From positions 1-8,839 of the forward strand of contig CANQRE010000030.1 in the NCBI GenBank assembly GCA_947626175.1: a DNA stretch of 8,839 nucleotides, in the 5' to 3' direction. Both the position numbers and the translations under genes were made by a program. Of this stretch, positions 7,512 to 8,839 are shown piece by piece. This stretch comes from an uncultured Clostridia bacterium. GTDB lineage: Bacteria; Bacillota; Clostridia; Christensenellales; UBA1242. The notes beneath the pieces were generated by a model. It saw only the letters and a program-made list of their open reading frames with translations. It was not told where the DNA came from and searched no databases. The number at the start of each line of letters is the position of its first letter. The stretch's first letter is position 1.

Positions 7512-8030
7512 TTATTTTTTTGCTTTTTTGTTTGCAGGAACAACAAATGCACCAACTGTTCCAAATATTGCCATGCACATTGGAAGTATTGATCCAGCAC
7601 AAGCACCATTTTTTATATCATCTGTTATAAATTTGATGTCATTTGAAATATACACAACTGTGAAGATCAATCCCAGCAATCCCAAAACCACCAAAGCAAC
7701 GCTCAATGCTTGATTAACGATTGCCATATTGAGTTTTTTGTTTCCAAGAATAGCCCCAACAAGGCCGACAATTGAAAGCACCATAACCACAGCAGCAACA
7801 ATAGCAAACAGCAAGAAGAAAACAAGTGCTATCGTATGATTTTGCGTCATAGATTTGTCGCCAAAATATCCCATATATTCAAAAACTGATGATGAGTATA
7901 TTGTTTTGTTTTCCCCAACCAAATTTGTGATTGTTTGATACATTGGAAGTGCCATAAGTGCAAGCCCTAATGTTGAAAAAACAAACATAATCAGGTTTCC
8001 AACAATTCCTCTTAATTTTAACTTTGTCAT
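7512..8030 (-). CDS. Four-helix membrane protein, paralogue C (172 residues), first of the tandem set
   Basis: This is the promoter-proximal member of the membrane family. Helices lie at about 10-31, 66-95, 106-128 and 143-165. N-terminal KLKLRGIVG and ALPM match paralogue A. VLSIVGLVGAILGNKKLNMA matches B in helix 2 and the inner loop. GAFVVP in helix 4 matches GAFVLP of A. The outer loop (32-65) carries the shared I-Y-S (Y45-S46). The second outer loop has ISNDIKFITDDIKNGAC and lacks the GVGPI motif. The tail is short and basic (ANKKAKK). AGGAGG (8035-8040) lies just upstream of the ATG. Four helices with a long first outer loop and both ends inside give the same broad topology as many four-helix families, but I see no residues linking it to any named one. 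Confidence 0.85.
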   Translation of the reverse strand: MTKLKLRGIVGNLIMFVFSTLGLALMALPMYQTITNLVGENKTIYSSSVFEYMGYFGDKSMTQNHTIALVFFLLFAIVAAVVMVLSIVGLVGAILGNKKLNMAIVNQALSVALVVLGLLGLIFTVVYISNDIKFITDDIKNGACAGSILPMCMAIFGTVGAFVVPANKKAKK

Positions 8031-8048
8031 ATCTCCTCCTTTTTATTT

Positions 8049-8077
8049 ATAATATCACAAATCTTGGCAAAAGCCAA
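8049..8077 (-). promoter_or_regulatory. Promoter of the membrane paralogue C-B transcript
   Basis: On the minus strand, -35 TTGGCT (8072-8077) and -10 TATTAT (8049-8054) are separated by 17 bases. This gives a leader of about 12 bases holding the AGGAGG site. The -35 lies inside the inverted repeat at 8064-8077. Confidence 0.55.
8064..8077. repeat. Perfect inverted repeat TTGGC-AAAA-GCCAA, possible operator
   Basis: Two 5-base arms flank AAAA. The element covers the -35 and part of the spacer of the membrane-gene promoter, and it sits 15 bases from the -35 of the divergent promoter. Placement suits a repressor site. A similar TTGGC-AAA-GCCAA at 6812-6824 lies inside paralogue A, where it simply encodes L-A-L-P. 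Confidence 0.4.
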
Positions 8078-8092
8078 ACGTTTTGATTGAAC

Positions 8093-8121
8093 TTGACTTT
8101 AAAATGTGAATATGATATACT
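8093..8121 (+). promoter_or_regulatory. Extended -10 promoter of the 8141-8650 gene
   Basis: TTGACT (8093-8098) and TATACT (8116-8121) are separated by exactly 17 bases, and TGA at 8113-8115 forms an extended -10. This is the best-matched promoter in the window. Transcription would begin near 8128, leaving a leader of about 13 bases with AGGAG at 8131-8135. Confidence 0.8.
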
Positions 8122-8140
8122 TTGACGCATAGGAGACAAA

Positions 8141-8650
8141 ATGGAAAAATACGAAATTCAAAATTTAGAACGCGCACTCTCAGACATAACACATGAAAAT
8201 TCAGAAAAAATCAGCAAAAATCAATCTGAAATGGATCCAAAGTTTTTGCAGTTTTTTGAATATGAAAAACAAACTTTTGATGAAATTGCTTCAAAAATGA
8301 TTTATGACGGAATTGAGCTCAATGATGATGAACATCGCAAAGCTTTGACAACTTTGTCCGCCATCAACAAAAACATCACCAGCAAAATTGATTCAGCAAA
8401 GCAATATGATTTTTCATTGCAAAAAATTGACCTGATAATTGCAAAATACAAAGCTTTGGACAACCGCCTAACAAATGAAAATGGCAATGATGAAAATGTG
8501 AAATTCTTCTGCCGCCGACAAAATTTGTATTACTCGCAGCTCAAAAGCCCTGATTATGACCTTGATATATATGAATTTAATGTTGTTGACGAGCAAGCAT
8601 TAAAAGATATTTTCACATCTCACCACAACCCTGTTGATAAAGAACTTTAA
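8141..8650 (+). CDS. Hypothetical hydrophilic, mostly helical protein, 169 residues
   Basis: I do not recognise this protein. It has no signal peptide or membrane segment and is rich in E, D, K, N and Q. Most of it looks helical, for example NLERALSDITHENSEKI (residues 8-24) and LQKIDLIIAKYKALDNRL (residues about 93-110). A polar NENGNDEN stretch then leads into a C-terminal part with more aromatics (FFCRRQNLYYSQL, then YDLDIYEFNVV). It has one cysteine and no obvious catalytic or metal-binding motif. The start is well supported: AGGAG five bases upstream and a strong promoter. It is divergent from the membrane paralogue cluster across a 110-base spacer, so a regulatory or partner relation is possible but unproven. 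Confidence 0.8.
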   Translation: MEKYEIQNLERALSDITHENSEKISKNQSEMDPKFLQFFEYEKQTFDEIASKMIYDGIELNDDEHRKALTTLSAINKNITSKIDSAKQYDFSLQKIDLIIAKYKALDNRLTNENGNDENVKFFCRRQNLYYSQLKSPDYDLDIYEFNVVDEQALKDIFTSHHNPVDKEL

Positions 8651-8760
8651 AGCAAAAAATCGACCCAATTTAATACAAGAACAATAAAAAATGACACTTC
8701 AAATATTTAACAAGATAATAATTATTGAATTAAACAAAGAATGAATTGATTTAATGCAAC
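8651..8760 (+). other. AT-rich 3' untranslated stretch, no gene seen
   Basis: These 110 bases separate the stop of the 169-residue gene from the terminator. They are very A+T-rich and hold no credible open frame with an SD. The short palindrome AATAATTATT (8717-8726) and scattered TTTAAT words are present. It most likely forms a long 3' untranslated region. Confidence 0.4.
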
Positions 8761-8792
8761 AAAAAAAGGCACCGAAATGGTGTCTTTTTTTT
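8761..8792 (+). terminator. Rho-independent terminator, possibly bidirectional
   Basis: A7-GGCACC, loop GAAAT, then GGTGTC-T8. The stem has six pairs (one G-T) extended by A-T pairs, followed on the plus strand by eight T residues. The matching A run means it could also work on the minus strand. It probably ends the transcript of the 169-residue gene. Confidence 0.85.
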
Positions 8793-8839
8793 GCATATAC
8801 AATTTTTGTGAAGGAAAGTGAAAGTTATCTTTTGCCTTG

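Noticed and set aside
8796..8839. Start of another plus-strand gene (TATACA at 8796-8801, AAGG then GTG at 8818)
   Set aside because: The SD is too close to the GTG, the -35 is absent, and only seven codons are visible before the window ends.
1..8839. CRISPR arrays, tRNA or rRNA genes, insertion sequences, attachment sites
   Set aside because: No regularly spaced repeats, cloverleaf-like sequences, transposase motifs or terminal repeats were seen on either strand.

Overview
The window is AT-rich DNA with tightly packed genes, purine-rich GGAGG-type ribosome binding sites and consensus sigma-A-type promoters. Together with an AddAB-type (not RecBCD) helicase-nuclease, this points to a low-GC Gram-positive bacterium (Firmicutes/Bacillota, probably clostridial). 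That placement is inferred from composition and gene content, not from a marker gene.

Left part (1-5427, minus strand). This looks like a three-gene unit transcribed right to left. A 238-residue protein with two Myb/SANT-like repeats and a C-terminal coiled coil (4711-5427) comes first. It is followed after 39 bases by addB (1804-4671), which overlaps addA (1-1807, running off the window) by an ATGA junction. AddA and AddB together form the double-strand-break resection helicase-nuclease. AddA shows intact helicase motifs I to IV. AddB has the PD-(D/E)XK nuclease residues and all four iron-sulfur cysteines, but has lost the N-terminal Walker A motif, as in RexB-type subunits.

Middle (5428-6348). 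A 78-base divergent spacer separates the Myb-like gene from an unrecognised 280-residue soluble protein on the plus strand. That gene lacks a visible Shine-Dalgarno sequence and ends convergently, with its stop codon interlocked with that of the next gene.

Right part (6345-8030, minus strand). Three tandem, diverged copies of a small four-helix membrane protein (172, 160 and 184 residues in transcription order) share a fixed topology and several short motifs. The first two are probably co-transcribed from a promoter at about 8049-8077 and end in a hairpin terminator directly after the second stop codon. The third has its own promoter embedded against that terminator. I do not recognise the family, and this cluster is the best candidate here for an undescribed system.

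Far right (8031-8839). A divergent promoter region carries a perfect TTGGC-AAAA-GCCAA inverted repeat over the -35 of the membrane-gene promoter. It also carries an extended -10 promoter driving an unrecognised 169-residue hydrophilic, mostly helical protein (8141-8650). A rho-independent terminator lies 110 bases after that gene. No RNA genes, insertion sequences or CRISPR arrays were seen, and no gene-free stretch exceeds 300 bases.
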